A program made the translations under genes and the position numbers. Below, piece by piece: positions 25,967-35,325 of a stretch of 39,332 nucleotides of DNA; within the stretch, counting starts at the first letter, position 1, and every line of letters begins with the position of its first letter. Below the pieces are notes generated by a model, which saw only the letters and a program-made list of their open reading frames with translations, made no database searches and was not told the DNA's origin. The stretch comes from Bacteroidales bacterium (GTDB taxonomy: Bacteria; Bacteroidota; Bacteroidia; Bacteroidales; F082): the NCBI GenBank assembly GCA_015489465.1, contig WFZS01000077.1, forward strand, positions 1 to 39,332, in the 5' to 3' direction.

Positions 25967-26746
25967 TTATTTTGCATTAGCCACTTTTTCGGCTATTGCA
26001 TTATCTACCAGGATTCTACCGCAATATTCACAAACAATAATCTTTTTGTGAAGTTTTATATCCATTTGATGTTGCGGCGGTATTTTGCTGAAACAACCGC
26101 CACATGCATCACGTTCTATCTGAACAACAGCCAGTCCGTTTCTTGCATTTTTTCTAATTCTTTTGTAAGCCGTCAAAAGTCTTTCTTCAATATATTTTTC
26201 ATTTTCCTTTGACTTTTTAAGAAGTTCTTGTTCTTCTTTTTCCGTTTCCGCTACAATATCGTCAAGTTCTTCTTTTTTGGCTTCAAGGTCTTTTCTTCTC
26301 TCTTCCAATTTTGCTTCAGCATCTTCAATTGCAGCTTTCAACTGCTCAATTTTTTCTTTAGCCTCCCTTTTCCTTTTTTCAGCCAATTCAATTTCCAGAT
26401 TTTGGAACTCCACTTCTTTAGACAATGCATCGTATTCGCGGTTATTTCTAACATTCATCAACTGCTCTTCATACCTTTTGATAAGAGCTTTACTTTCCTT
26501 TATGGCATTATCTTTTTCTTCAATGAATTTATTCAAGTTTTCAATTTCTTCTTTATATTTTGAAATTCTTGTTTCAAGACCAACTACCTCATCCTCAAGG
26601 TCTCTAACTTCCAAAGGAAGCTCGCCCCTGATAATTCTGATTTTATCAATCTGGGAATCGATTTGTTGAAGAGTATATAAAGCAATAAGCTTTTGTTCTA
26701 CGGATACTGCTCTTTCATCCTGTTTCTGTTCTTTTTTATCGCTCAT
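25967..26746 (-). CDS. Coiled-coil protein with C-terminal zinc ribbon (CT398/DUF164 type)
   Basis: A 259-residue protein. Residues about 30-190 are a long Glu/Lys-rich heptad coiled coil (EIENLNKFIEEKDNA ... EEQELLKKSKENEKY). A Cys4 zinc ribbon follows at about 210-245, with CGGCFSKIPP, then CEYCGRILV, ending in IAEKVANAK. This layout is the C4-type zinc ribbon family around CT398, suggested to act in protein-protein or nucleic-acid interactions; no activity is established. It follows the Nif3-like gene by 21 bp, a common gene pair in Bacteroidota. Confidence 0.88.
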   Translation of the reverse strand: MSDKKEQKQDERAVSVEQKLIALYTLQQIDSQIDKIRIIRGELPLEVRDLEDEVVGLETRISKYKEEIENLNKFIEEKDNAIKESKALIKRYEEQLMNVRNNREYDALSKEVEFQNLEIELAEKRKREAKEKIEQLKAAIEDAEAKLEERRKDLEAKKEELDDIVAETEKEEQELLKKSKENEKYIEERLLTAYKRIRKNARNGLAVVQIERDACGGCFSKIPPQHQMDIKLHKKIIVCEYCGRILVDNAIAEKVANAK

Positions 26747-26767
26747 TTTATCTTGATTTATAGTTTA

Positions 26768-27862
26768 TTATAAAACCAATACGGGATTAGTGTTTATTTT
26801 TGAAATTCGGACTGCAAAAGTAGGAAATTTTTCCGTTAATAGCTCATATAAAAGTTCTTTTATAAATTGTTCCGTTTCATAATGCCCTGCATCAACAATT
26901 GTCATTTTCCCCAAGTGTTCAAAATAATCATGATATTTTACATCACCGGTAATAAAAACATCAGCGCCTTGTTTGTATGCATCATTTATTAAAAAAGCAC
27001 CGCTACCACCACAGAATGCCACTTTCTTAATTTTACGTTCTACCGGTTTATTGAATTTCAATGCTTTTACATTCAATCTTTTTTTAACCGTATTTAAAAA
27101 ATCAACGGTATCAAGCTCCTTGTCAAGCTCTCCAATCATTCCGGCACCGGTATTCATATTTACATTATCCAAAGGATAGATATCATAAGCAACTTCTTCG
27201 TACGGGTGATTGCTTAACATAGCATTTAAAACCGCTCCCAATTTGGTGTCCGGAACGATAGTTTCTATTTTAACTTCTTTTTCAAAATGCAATTTACCGA
27301 CATCACCTACAAAAGGGTTCGCCCCTTCCAACGCTCTGAAAGTTCCGAAACCTTCCGTATTGTAACTGCAACCGTCATAATTTCCGATATGTCCGGCACC
27401 TGCTTCAAACATTGCATTTCGTACTTGTTCCGCCTGTTCAACAGGACAAAATACCACAAGCTTTTTCAGTGAAGAAGCTCCCGGTTTTAAAATTTTCAGA
27501 TTTTTCAAACCCAATTTCTTGCCCAATATGGCATTCAAACCGTTGGCGGCATTATCAATGTTTGTATGGACGGCATAGAGCGCCACATTATTTTTAATGG
27601 CTTTTATTACAAGTTTCTCAACATAATTTTTCCCGTTTAGCTTTTTTATTCCGCTAAAAATTAAGGGATGATGAGCAATTATAATCCCGAACCCTCCATC
27701 AATTGCTTCATCCAATACTTCTTCGGTAACGTCAAGCGTTATCAATGCCGATGTTACATCGGTTTCCTCCGAACCAACCAACAAACCCGAATTATCATAT
27801 GACTCTTGCAATGATAACGGTGCAATATCTTCAATAACTTTTATTAACTCTTTAATTTTCAT
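26768..27862 (-). CDS. Nif3-like dinuclear metal-centre protein (YbgI/YqfO)
   Basis: A 364-residue protein from the ATG at 27862; the longer frame to 27913 lacks a reasonable start and adds an unrelated Phe/Lys tail. Metal-binding blocks are IIIAHHPLIFSG, AVHTNIDNA and near the C-terminus GDVKYHD and DAGHYETEQF. The middle insert (about 130-230, CIIx-like) marks the longer YqfO form. Annotated elsewhere as 'GTP cyclohydrolase 1 type 2', which is weakly supported. Pairs with the zinc-ribbon gene. Confidence 0.92.
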   Translation of the reverse strand: MKIKELIKVIEDIAPLSLQESYDNSGLLVGSEETDVTSALITLDVTEEVLDEAIDGGFGIIIAHHPLIFSGIKKLNGKNYVEKLVIKAIKNNVALYAVHTNIDNAANGLNAILGKKLGLKNLKILKPGASSLKKLVVFCPVEQAEQVRNAMFEAGAGHIGNYDGCSYNTEGFGTFRALEGANPFVGDVGKLHFEKEVKIETIVPDTKLGAVLNAMLSNHPYEEVAYDIYPLDNVNMNTGAGMIGELDKELDTVDFLNTVKKRLNVKALKFNKPVERKIKKVAFCGGSGAFLINDAYKQGADVFITGDVKYHDYFEHLGKMTIVDAGHYETEQFIKELLYELLTEKFPTFAVRISKINTNPVLVL

Positions 27863-27975
27863 ATTTTTAACCTGTTTTTTAAAAAAAGTATTAAATATAT
27901 ACGGTTTTGGCAAATTTTATGCAAACTAAAGTGTATTTTTAACAAACTTTAGAAAAACATTAATATTTTTACATT

Positions 27976-29046
27976 GTGTTTTTATTAAAGTACATATTAT
28001 ATCCTGCAGCTTGGATTTACGGTTTAATTATAAAATTAAGAAATTGGCTTTTTGATAAAGGTATAATAAAAAGCTATTCTTTTGATATTCCCGTTATCGG
28101 CGTTGGCAACTTAAGTGTTGGGGGTACAGGCAAAACACCTATGACCGAGTATTTGATTGAACTTTTATATAAAGATTTTAAAGTGGCAGTTTTAAGCAGG
28201 GGGTATGGAAGAGAAACCCGTGGTTTTGTTTTGGCCGACCAATATACAACAGCAGAACAAATAGGAGACGAACCTTTACAATATTTCCATAAATACGGAA
28301 ATAAGATTATAGTAGCCGTTGACGAAAACAGGGTAAAAGGTGTAAAGCGTTTATTGAGTACCGACAATAAAATTCAGGTAATATTACTCGACGACAGCTT
28401 TCAACACAGAAAAATCAAACCGGGACTGAATATACTTTTAACAAGGATTTCAAAACTTTATACTGAAGACAGACTATTACCGGTTGGAACTTTGAGAGAT
28501 GTTAAAACATCGGCTAAGCGAGCAGACATGATAGTGGTAACAAAAACAGACATAGTATTATCTCCCATTGTTGTTAAAGATGTTGTCAACAAACTGAAAC
28601 CCGAACCTTATCAAAAAGTATTTTTTTCATATCAAGAATACGGTAAATTTAAACCCGTGCCGGGTACCGATGCTCCCGAACTACCTGATAAAAAACCGTA
28701 TGTCATAATTTTATTCACCGGTATAGCTTGCAGTTGGCCTATCATATCTTACCTTAAAAGGCAATGTACGGAGCTTATTACCCTTAAATTTAAAGATCAT
28801 CACAAATTTAAACGTAATGATATTAAAAAAATACTGGATACTTACAATGACCATTACAGTAAAAACAAAATTATAGTAACTACGGAAAAAGATACCATGA
28901 GATTATTAAATTCTCCTTATTTTAGCCTCCTTAATAAAAAACCTTTATATTACCTTCCGGTAAAAACGAGTTTTCATAAGGAATATAAAGAAGAGTTTAA
29001 CAAGAAAATATTGGATTATGTTAGAGAAAATAAAGGAAACGGCTGA
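27976..29046 (+). CDS. lpxK: Tetraacyldisaccharide 4'-kinase
   Basis: A 356-residue kinase starting with GTG; no ATG is in frame near it. It has the N-terminal membrane-associated segment (LKYILYPAAWIYGLIIKLRN) and the P-loop VGNLSVGGTGKTPMTEYL. SRGYGR, IGDEPLQY and VILLDDSFQHRK follow. It phosphorylates the 4' position of the lipid A precursor at the inner membrane, the sixth step of lipid A synthesis. The final 29 nt overlap the purine nucleoside phosphorylase gene; lpxH follows that. Confidence 0.95.
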   Translation: MFLLKYILYPAAWIYGLIIKLRNWLFDKGIIKSYSFDIPVIGVGNLSVGGTGKTPMTEYLIELLYKDFKVAVLSRGYGRETRGFVLADQYTTAEQIGDEPLQYFHKYGNKIIVAVDENRVKGVKRLLSTDNKIQVILLDDSFQHRKIKPGLNILLTRISKLYTEDRLLPVGTLRDVKTSAKRADMIVVTKTDIVLSPIVVKDVVNKLKPEPYQKVFFSYQEYGKFKPVPGTDAPELPDKKPYVIILFTGIACSWPIISYLKRQCTELITLKFKDHHKFKRNDIKKILDTYNDHYSKNKIIVTTEKDTMRLLNSPYFSLLNKKPLYYLPVKTSFHKEYKEEFNKKILDYVRENKGNG

Positions 29047-29827
29047 ATATATTAAAAGTAAAACCGATAGCAAGCCGCAAATAGGAATAATATTAGGAAC
29101 AGGTTTAGGCGGCCTTGTTGACGACATCGAAGTAGATTATGTATTGCCTTATAAAGATATCCCGAACTTTCCGGTATCAACGGTTAAAGGACACAAAAGC
29201 CGCTTGATTTTCGGTAAAGTTAACGGAATAAACATTGTTGCAATGCAGGGCAGATTTCATTATTATGAAGGATATACAATGCAACAGGTAACTTTTCCCG
29301 TCAGGGTTTTGAAACTTTTGGGAATAAAAACTCTTATTGTTTCAAACGCCAGCGGTGGTGTAAACCCTGATTTCGAGGTGGGCGATATAATGTTCATCAC
29401 AGACCATATCAACCTGATGCCTAATCCGTTAATAGGTCCTAATATTGATGAATTGGGACCGCGTTTTCCTGATATGAGTGAAGCTTATGACAAGAAAATA
29501 TTGGATAAAGCAAAAAAAATAGCAGATAATTTAGGTATTAAATATCAAACGGGAGTTTATGCCGGTATGACAGGACCTACTTTTGAAACTCCACATGAAT
29601 ATTTTTATATCCACAAAATAGGTGGAGATGCCGTAGGGATGTCAACGGTACCGGAAGTTATCGTCGCCAGGCATATGAGCATTCCCGTTTTTGCCGCATC
29701 CGTAATAACAGATTTGGGAGTGGAAAACAGAATAGTAAAGGTATCACATGAAGAGGTTTTGGAAGCCGCCGAAAAAGCGGCGGGAAAATTAAAAATGATA
29801 GTTACCGAACTAATTAAAGAGTTGTAA
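29018..29827 (+). CDS. punA: Purine nucleoside phosphorylase (trimeric, type I)
   Basis: A 269-residue enzyme. IGIILGTGLGGLVDD (phosphate-binding Gly-rich loop), GHKSRLIFGKV, MQGRFHYYEGYTMQQVTFPVR (shown in part: QGRFHYYEGY), SNASGGVNP, GPTFETPHEY and the C-terminal GMSTVPEVIVAR and TDLGVEN identify it as the trimeric PNP/MTAP family. It cleaves inosine and guanosine to base and ribose-1-phosphate. The start at ATG 29018 lies inside lpxK. The lpxK-PNP arrangement recurs in Bacteroidota, though the reason is unknown. Confidence 0.93.
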   Translation: MLEKIKETAEYIKSKTDSKPQIGIILGTGLGGLVDDIEVDYVLPYKDIPNFPVSTVKGHKSRLIFGKVNGINIVAMQGRFHYYEGYTMQQVTFPVRVLKLLGIKTLIVSNASGGVNPDFEVGDIMFITDHINLMPNPLIGPNIDELGPRFPDMSEAYDKKILDKAKKIADNLGIKYQTGVYAGMTGPTFETPHEYFYIHKIGGDAVGMSTVPEVIVARHMSIPVFAASVITDLGVENRIVKVSHEEVLEAAEKAAGKLKMIVTELIKEL

Positions 29828-29842
29828 AAAAACGGTTTCGGT

Positions 29843-30604
29843 TTGGAACAAAAAAAGATATATTTCGCTTCGGATTTTCATCTCGGCATTCCCGATCACG
29901 ATAGCAGTTTGGTAAGAGAAAAAAAACTTGTAAGATGGCTTGAGTCAATAAAACCCAATGCTCAAGCCATCTATTTAATGGGCGATATTTTCGACTTCTG
30001 GTTCGAATATAAACAAGTTGTTCCCAAAGGATACATAAGAATTCTAGGTAAAATAGCCGAGATTACCGACTCCGGAATCCCCGTGCATATTTTCAGAGGT
30101 AATCATGACGTTTGGGCATTCGGATATTTAAAAAAAGAAATAGGATTGCAAATACACAGAAAGCCCGAGATAGTTGAAACCCAAGGTAAAAAACTGTTTT
30201 TGGCACACGGTGACGGATTGGGACCGGGAGATACGGGTTACAAAATAATGAAAAAAGTTTTCGAGTTCAAACCCAATCAATTTTTGTTTAAATGGTTACA
30301 TCCCGATATCGGTACGGCTATGGGACTTTATTTTTCACACAGAAGCCGGTTGGCAAATATTGCCAAAGAAAAAAAAGCGGGTAAAAACCCGCCTTTGGAA
30401 AAAGAAATGTTATACAATTATGCTTTAAAGAAAAGCTCGGAACTTAAAGACATCGATTATTTTATTTTCGGACACAGGCACACCCCCGTAGTGCATAAAT
30501 TAAACAACAAATCAACACTGGTTATTTTAGGTGACTGGATTACCCATTTCACATACGGGGAGTTAGCCGGCGGAAACTTCGAACTGAAAATTTTTAACGG
30601 TTAA
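29843..30604 (+). CDS. lpxH: UDP-2,3-diacylglucosamine diphosphatase
   Basis: A 253-residue metallophosphatase with the full dimetal set: FASDFHLG (DxH), [27 protein letters not shown] and GHRHTPV. The block [17 protein letters not shown] is typical of the LpxH of this group. It hydrolyses UDP-2,3-diacylglucosamine to lipid X in lipid A synthesis. Start codon is TTG at 29843: no ATG lies between it and the in-frame stop of the preceding gene 15 bp upstream. Its stop codon overlaps that of the convergent gene by 4 nt. Confidence 0.92.
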   Translation: MEQKKIYFASDFHLGIPDHDSSLVREKKLVRWLESIKPNAQAIYLMGDIFDFWFEYKQVVPKGYIRILGKIAEITDSGIPVHIFRGNHDVWAFGYLKKEIGLQIHRKPEIVETQGKKLFLAHGDGLGPGDTGYKIMKKVFEFKPNQFLFKWLHPDIGTAMGLYFSHRSRLANIAKEKKAGKNPPLEKEMLYNYALKKSSELKDIDYFIFGHRHTPVVHKLNNKSTLVILGDWITHFTYGELAGGNFELKIFNG

Positions 30605-31401
30605 AAACTGTTATCACCATCCAAAAGATTCCCCAAAGAACCCAATAAACCGCCTTCGCCCCTGTGTTTACCGCCGTATCGCGGTGCCGAAGCAATAATT
30701 CTGTCAGCCAAACGACTGAACGGTAAGGATTGAACCCAAACTTTTCCGGGACCTTCCATCCGGGCAAAGAAAACACCTTCACCGCCGAAAAACATATTTT
30801 TTATACCTCCGACATATTTAATGTCATAATCCACACCCGAAGTAAAAGCGACAAGACTTCCCGTATCTACATTCATTACTTCTCCCCTCTCGAGCTTTCT
30901 TTCGAAAAGTGTACCTCCCGCATGTATAAAACCCATTCCGTCGCCTTCAAGTTTTTGCAAAATAAAACCTTCACCGCCGAAAAAGCCGGCTCCCAATCTT
31001 TTTGTAAATTCCATACTTATGGCAACACCTTTGGCAGCGCATAAAAAAGCATCTTTTTGACAAATAATCTTACCGTCATATACGGAAAGGTCAACAGGAA
31101 TTATTTTACCGGGATACGGTGCCGAAAAAGAAACATGCTTTTTTCCGTAACCTGTATTGGTAAAAGCCGTCATAAAAAGATTTTCTCCCGTTAACACCCT
31201 TTTACCCGCCGAAAACAACTTACCCAAAATACTGTTATCTTGTCCGCTGCCATCGCCGAAAATAGTATTCATAACAATATCATCGTCCATCATCATCATG
31301 GCTCCCGGTTCTGCTACAACAGTTTCTTGAGGGTCAAGTTCTATTTCCACAAACTGCATGTCATTGCCGTAAATTTTGTAATCTATTTCGTGTGCATTCA
31401 T
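30601..31401 (-). CDS. TIGR00266/AIM24 family protein
   Basis: A 266-residue protein of the TIGR00266 family. Features are the acid/Met-rich [13 protein letters not shown], then [35 protein letters not shown] and the repeat-like GGxGxxLxKLxGDGxxFIHAGG and [17 protein letters not shown]. The C-terminus is Gly-rich ([14 protein letters not shown]). The fold is a duplicated beta-prism-like structure. The role is unknown, though relatives occur beside stress and membrane genes. The promoter region upstream is shared with the divergent prenyl synthetase gene. Confidence 0.88.
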   Translation of the reverse strand: MNAHEIDYKIYGNDMQFVEIELDPQETVVAEPGAMMMMDDDIVMNTIFGDGSGQDNSILGKLFSAGKRVLTGENLFMTAFTNTGYGKKHVSFSAPYPGKIIPVDLSVYDGKIICQKDAFLCAAKGVAISMEFTKRLGAGFFGGEGFILQKLEGDGMGFIHAGGTLFERKLERGEVMNVDTGSLVAFTSGVDYDIKYVGGIKNMFFGGEGVFFARMEGPGKVWVQSLPFSRLADRIIASAPRYGGKHRGEGGLLGSLGNLLDGDNSF

Positions 31402-31427
31402 TTTTATAATGTTTTATGATTTATTCA

Positions 31428-31435
31428 GTAAATAT
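31428..31435 (-). promoter_or_regulatory. Possible -7 element of the AIM24-like gene
   Basis: Minus-strand TATATTTA differs from TAnnTTTG in the last base and lies 27 bp upstream of the ATG at 31401. This is a weak call. Confidence 0.35.
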
Positions 31436-31449
31436 AAATCAATTAAATT

Positions 31450-31457
31450 TAACTTTG
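31450..31457 (+). promoter_or_regulatory. Putative -7 element of the prenyl synthetase gene
   Basis: TAACTTTG, an exact TAnnTTTG match, lies 20 bp before the ATG at 31477, implying a short leader of about 12-13 nt. Confidence 0.6.
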
Positions 31458-31476
31458 AACTTCAAAATAAATTGAT

Positions 31477-32448
31477 ATGTCGCTTAATGATATAAAAAAA
31501 CCGATAAAAGAACACATTAACAAATTCGATGGGGTTTTCAAACAATCCGTTAAATCGAATGTCCCGTTGCTGGATATTATTATGAAGTATATTATTAAGA
31601 GCAAAGGGAAACAGATGCGCCCGGTTATTGTAATATATAGCGCGGGACTTTTCGACAATATTAATAAATCGACATATATAGGAGCTTCTTTGGTTGAACT
31701 TTTACACACGGCAACACTAGTACACGATGACGTAGTGGATGACTCTTATCAACGCCGTAAAATGTTTTCCATAAATGCCCTTTGGAGAAATAAAATAGCA
31801 GTGTTGGCAGGTGATTTTTTGCTTTCCCGGGGGCTTTTAACAGCTTTGGAAAATAAGGAATACGAACTGTTACACATAGCTTCCGAAGCAGTTAAAGAGA
31901 TGAGTGAAGGCGAACTTTTGCAGATAGAAAAAGCACGTAAATTGGATATTTCCGAAGAGATTTATTATGAAATTATCAGAAAAAAAACCGCCTCTCTGTT
32001 GGCTTCCTGTTTTGCAATAGGATCCGCATCAGCCAAAATGGACAGCGATACAGTAGAAAAAATGCGTCTTGCCGGCGAAAATTTAGGAATGGCATTTCAA
32101 ATAAAAGATGATCTTTTGGATTTTGAACCGTCGGAAAAAACGGGAAAACCCAAAGGCATTGACATCCAGGAGAAAAAAATGACATTACCATTGATATACC
32201 TTCTGAACAACAGCGATAAATCAACCAAAAAAGAGATTATCAACATCGTTAAAAACCATAATAAAGACAAAGAAAAAGTTTCAAAACTTATTAATATGGT
32301 TATAGCTTCGGGAGGTATGGACTATTCCAGAAAAAAAATGGATGAGTTTAAAAACAAAGCTTTGGATATTCTATCCGATTTTCCTGAAAATGAGTCAAAC
32401 AAAATGTTAAAAGAATTGGTAAAATTCACCATTGAAAGAAATAAATAA
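31477..32448 (+). CDS. Polyprenyl diphosphate synthase
   Basis: A 323-residue trans-prenyltransferase. The first Asp-rich motif is in LVHDDVVDDSYQRR and the second in IKDDLLDFEPSEKTGKP. GKQMRPVIVIYSAG, FLLSRGL and EGELLQIEKA are typical of the octaprenyl/solanesyl class. It elongates isoprenoid diphosphates with IPP, probably supplying a quinone side chain. The product length depends on residues before the first Asp motif (here the region around SLVELLHTA), which I cannot convert to a chain length with confidence. It is monocistronic with a terminator. Confidence 0.93.
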   Translation: MSLNDIKKPIKEHINKFDGVFKQSVKSNVPLLDIIMKYIIKSKGKQMRPVIVIYSAGLFDNINKSTYIGASLVELLHTATLVHDDVVDDSYQRRKMFSINALWRNKIAVLAGDFLLSRGLLTALENKEYELLHIASEAVKEMSEGELLQIEKARKLDISEEIYYEIIRKKTASLLASCFAIGSASAKMDSDTVEKMRLAGENLGMAFQIKDDLLDFEPSEKTGKPKGIDIQEKKMTLPLIYLLNNSDKSTKKEIINIVKNHNKDKEKVSKLINMVIASGGMDYSRKKMDEFKNKALDILSDFPENESNKMLKELVKFTIERNK

Positions 32449-32483
32449 AAAAGGCGGTCATTTTTTATATTGACCACCTTTTT
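32447..32483. terminator. Bidirectional terminator, prenyl synthetase / clpC
   Basis: AAAAGGCGGTCA pairs with TGACCACCTTTT across a loop of about 10 nt. The plus strand has one C-A mismatch, which is a G-U pair on the minus strand. T-runs flank both sides. It directly separates the convergent 3' ends. Confidence 0.87.
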
Positions 32484-32501
32484 CATCAATAAACAAACCG
32501 G

Positions 32502-35138
32502 TTATTTAGCGGAATCTTCTTTTTCAGCAGACTTTTGATTATCATTTCCGTTTTCCGCCGTATCCGCATTTTCTTCAAATTTTGAAGATTTTACTTCTTT
32601 TTTCTTTCTACGGCTTTTTTTGGTTTTAATCTCCAATGCATCTTTTTTGGAGTTATAATCTATAACCAAAGCATCTCCTTCTTTGAGTGAAGATTTTATT
32701 ATCTCTTCAGCCAAAGGATCTTCAATATATTTTTGAATGGCACGTTTCAGCGGCCTTGCACCGAAGTTTTCGTCCCATCCTTTTTCTGCAATAAAATCTT
32801 TTGCTTTCGTTGTAAGTTCAACGTCATATCCGAGCTTTGACATCCTGTCGTAGAGGTGTGAAAGCTCAATATCAATAATCTTATGAATATGCTCTCTTTC
32901 AAGCGATTGGAAAATCACAACATCATCAATACGGTTAAGAAATTCCGGAGCAAATGCTCTTTTCAACGCATTTTCAATAACTCCGGCAGCATGGCTGGCT
33001 CTACTGGCTCTTCGTGCACTTGTAGAGAACCCTACACCGTCACCGAAATCTTTAAGTTGTCGCGAACCGATATTAGAAGTCATTATAATTATCGTGTTCT
33101 TGAAATCCACTTTTCTGCCGAAACTATCGGTAAGTACTCCGTCGTCCAACACTTGAAGTAACATATGAAACACATCGGGATGTGCTTTTTCAATTTCGTC
33201 AAGCAGAATAATGGAATAAGGACGTCGTCTTACTTTTTCTGTTAGCTGACCGCCTTCTTCGTAACCGACATATCCCGGAGGCGCTCCCACAAGTCGCGAA
33301 ACGGCAAACTTTTCCATATATTCACTCATATCTATTCTGATAAGAGCATCTTCGCTGTCGAACATATAATTTGCCAAACGTTTGGCAAGGTAAGTTTTGC
33401 CGACACCCGTTGGACCCAAGAATATAAACGAGCCTATAGGTTTGTTCGGATCTTTAAGTCCTGCACGGTTACGTCTAATGGCTTTAACAATTTTCTTAAT
33501 AGCATCATCCTGTCCTATAACTTCTTTCTGAAGTTCGGTTTCCATATTTATCAAACGTTCGCTTTCGCTCTGAGCGATGTTTGTCAACGGAATACCGGTC
33601 ATCATTGCCACAACCTCGGCAACGTTTTCTTCCGTAACCACTTCCCTGTTGATTTTAGCCTCTTCTTCCCAACGTTTTTTTGCACGCTCCAATTCTTCGG
33701 TGTATCTACGCTCAATGTCTCTGAATTGGGCAGCCTCTTCAAACTTCTGAGCCCTGATGGCTTCCGTTTTATTTCGCTTTATCTCTTCTATCGATTTTTC
33801 AAGATTTACAATTTCGGCGGGAACATGAATATTGGAAATATGAACCCTTGCTCCAGCCTCATCCAATGCATCTATAGCTTTGTCGGGCAAAAACCTGTCG
33901 CTTATATACCTGTCGGTTAACGTTACACACGCTTTAATAGCTTCATCGGTATAACGTACCAAGTGGTGATCTTCATACTTTTCTTTTATATTGTTTAAAA
34001 TATTAATTGTTTCTTCCGGAGTGGTAGGATCCACCAAAATTTTCTGGAACCTGCGTTCCAAAGCACCGTCTTTTTCAATATACTGACGGTACTCGTCTAG
34101 TGTAGTTGCACCTATAACTTGCAGTTCGCCCCTGGCAAGTGCAGGTTTAAACATATTTGAAGCATCCAACGAACCGGATGCATTTCCTGCTCCGACAATT
34201 GTATGCAACTCGTCGATAAAAAGAATTATATCCGGATTTTTGGTAAGTTCATTTAATACGGCTTTCATTCTTTCCTCAAACTGACCGCGGTATTTAGTTC
34301 CGGCAACCAGCGAGGCAAGGTCTAGAACAACAATACGTTTGTCAAACAAAGCTCTTGAAACCTTACGCTGAACAATACGCAACGCCAAGCCTTCGGCAAT
34401 CGCCGATTTACCCACTCCGGGCTCTCCTATAAGAATAGGATTATTCTTTTTACGGCGACTCAATATCTGTGCTATTCTTTCAAGTTCCTTTTCGCGGCCT
34501 ACGATAGGGTCAAGTCTCCCCTCTTCGGCAGCCTTTGTTAAATCCCTGCCGAAATTATCAAGTACGGGGGTTTTGGATTTTATTTCCGTTTTTTTCGGTT
34601 TATACTTTCCTCCTTCACTAAATGGATTTTCCATCTCTTCGGGAAATTCATTTCTCACATCCCTTTCAATATATTGATCTTGTCCCGATAATTTATCGAT
34701 ATCATCTCCCAGATTTTTCAATTCACTTTTTATCAACTGATAATTTACTCCCATTTTTTCCAATTTTGTTGTTACCAGATTATTTTCATCTTTTAAAATA
34801 GCAAGCAAAAGATGTTCTGTTCCAACAGTTTCACTCTTAAACGTTTTTGCCTCTAAATGGGTTATTTTCAAAGCTTTTTCAGCTTGTTTAACCAAAGGAA
34901 TATTTTCAATATTACCTCTTACCCTGTGAGGGTTAACTATGGCTTTTTCAATACTTTTTTTCAATTCTGCCAAATCAACACCCTGATATTTCAAAAGTTT
35001 TACCGCCAAACCGTTTCCTTCGCGTATAATACCCAACAAGAGATGCTCAAGACCGATGTAATTATTCCCGAGCCTTAAAGCCTCTTCCCTGCTGAATGTT
35101 AACACATCTTTAACTCTTTGTGAAAATCTTGCTTCCAT
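32502..35138 (-). CDS. clpC: ATP-dependent Clp protease ATPase subunit ClpC
   Basis: An 878-residue Hsp100 protein. Two Clp-N repeats lie at residues 1-150. The first AAA+ domain has Walker [10 protein letters not shown] and Walker [12 protein letters not shown]-like LFIDELHT. The UVR-type middle segment ([16 protein letters not shown]) follows. The second AAA+ domain has [11 protein letters not shown] and [13 protein letters not shown]. The loop DGVGFST supplies the VGF-type ClpP docking site, so it should work with ClpP. The highly charged C-terminal tail ([13 protein letters not shown] then acidic) is an extension beyond most ClpC. It unfolds proteins for degradation. Confidence 0.96.
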   Translation of the reverse strand: MEARFSQRVKDVLTFSREEALRLGNNYIGLEHLLLGIIREGNGLAVKLLKYQGVDLAELKKSIEKAIVNPHRVRGNIENIPLVKQAEKALKITHLEAKTFKSETVGTEHLLLAILKDENNLVTTKLEKMGVNYQLIKSELKNLGDDIDKLSGQDQYIERDVRNEFPEEMENPFSEGGKYKPKKTEIKSKTPVLDNFGRDLTKAAEEGRLDPIVGREKELERIAQILSRRKKNNPILIGEPGVGKSAIAEGLALRIVQRKVSRALFDKRIVVLDLASLVAGTKYRGQFEERMKAVLNELTKNPDIILFIDELHTIVGAGNASGSLDASNMFKPALARGELQVIGATTLDEYRQYIEKDGALERRFQKILVDPTTPEETINILNNIKEKYEDHHLVRYTDEAIKACVTLTDRYISDRFLPDKAIDALDEAGARVHISNIHVPAEIVNLEKSIEEIKRNKTEAIRAQKFEEAAQFRDIERRYTEELERAKKRWEEEAKINREVVTEENVAEVVAMMTGIPLTNIAQSESERLINMETELQKEVIGQDDAIKKIVKAIRRNRAGLKDPNKPIGSFIFLGPTGVGKTYLAKRLANYMFDSEDALIRIDMSEYMEKFAVSRLVGAPPGYVGYEEGGQLTEKVRRRPYSIILLDEIEKAHPDVFHMLLQVLDDGVLTDSFGRKVDFKNTIIIMTSNIGSRQLKDFGDGVGFSTSARRASRASHAAGVIENALKRAFAPEFLNRIDDVVIFQSLEREHIHKIIDIELSHLYDRMSKLGYDVELTTKAKDFIAEKGWDENFGARPLKRAIQKYIEDPLAEEIIKSSLKEGDALVIDYNSKKDALEIKTKKSRRKKKEVKSSKFEENADTAENGNDNQKSAEKEDSAK

Positions 35139-35156
35139 AGACTACATTTCTTTTTA

Positions 35157-35164
35157 CAAAAATA
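35157..35164 (-). promoter_or_regulatory. Putative -7 element of clpC
   Basis: Minus-strand TATTTTTG matches TAnnTTTG, 19 bp upstream of the ATG at 35138. I see no CIRCE or other known heat-shock operator around it. Confidence 0.55.
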
Positions 35165-35290
35165 CACATAAGAATAACGTTAAAAACATCTATTCTTATG
35201 CAATTTATTAACATTATCAAAGATAATACCAATAAAACATTCGAACAGGGAATATTTGACTTTTAAACGAAAGTATTTCTCAATAATTCG

Positions 35291-35298
35291 TTACTTTG
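35291..35298 (+). promoter_or_regulatory. Possible -7 element of the glucosaminidase gene
   Basis: TTACTTTG contains TA-n-TTTG, one base shorter than the consensus, 28 bp upstream of the ATG at 35326. This is a weak call. Confidence 0.35.
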
Positions 35299-35325
35299 CA
35301 TAATTAAACATTTGACCGGAACAGC

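Noticed and set aside
26228-26669. Two overlapping plus-strand frames of 111 and 130 codons
   Set aside because: Both are antisense to the Glu/Lys coiled coil (Phe- and Ser-rich translations typical of that), so they are shadows.
30730-31044. 104-codon plus-strand frame inside the AIM24-like gene
   Set aside because: It is antisense to a well-supported gene and has no coding features of its own.
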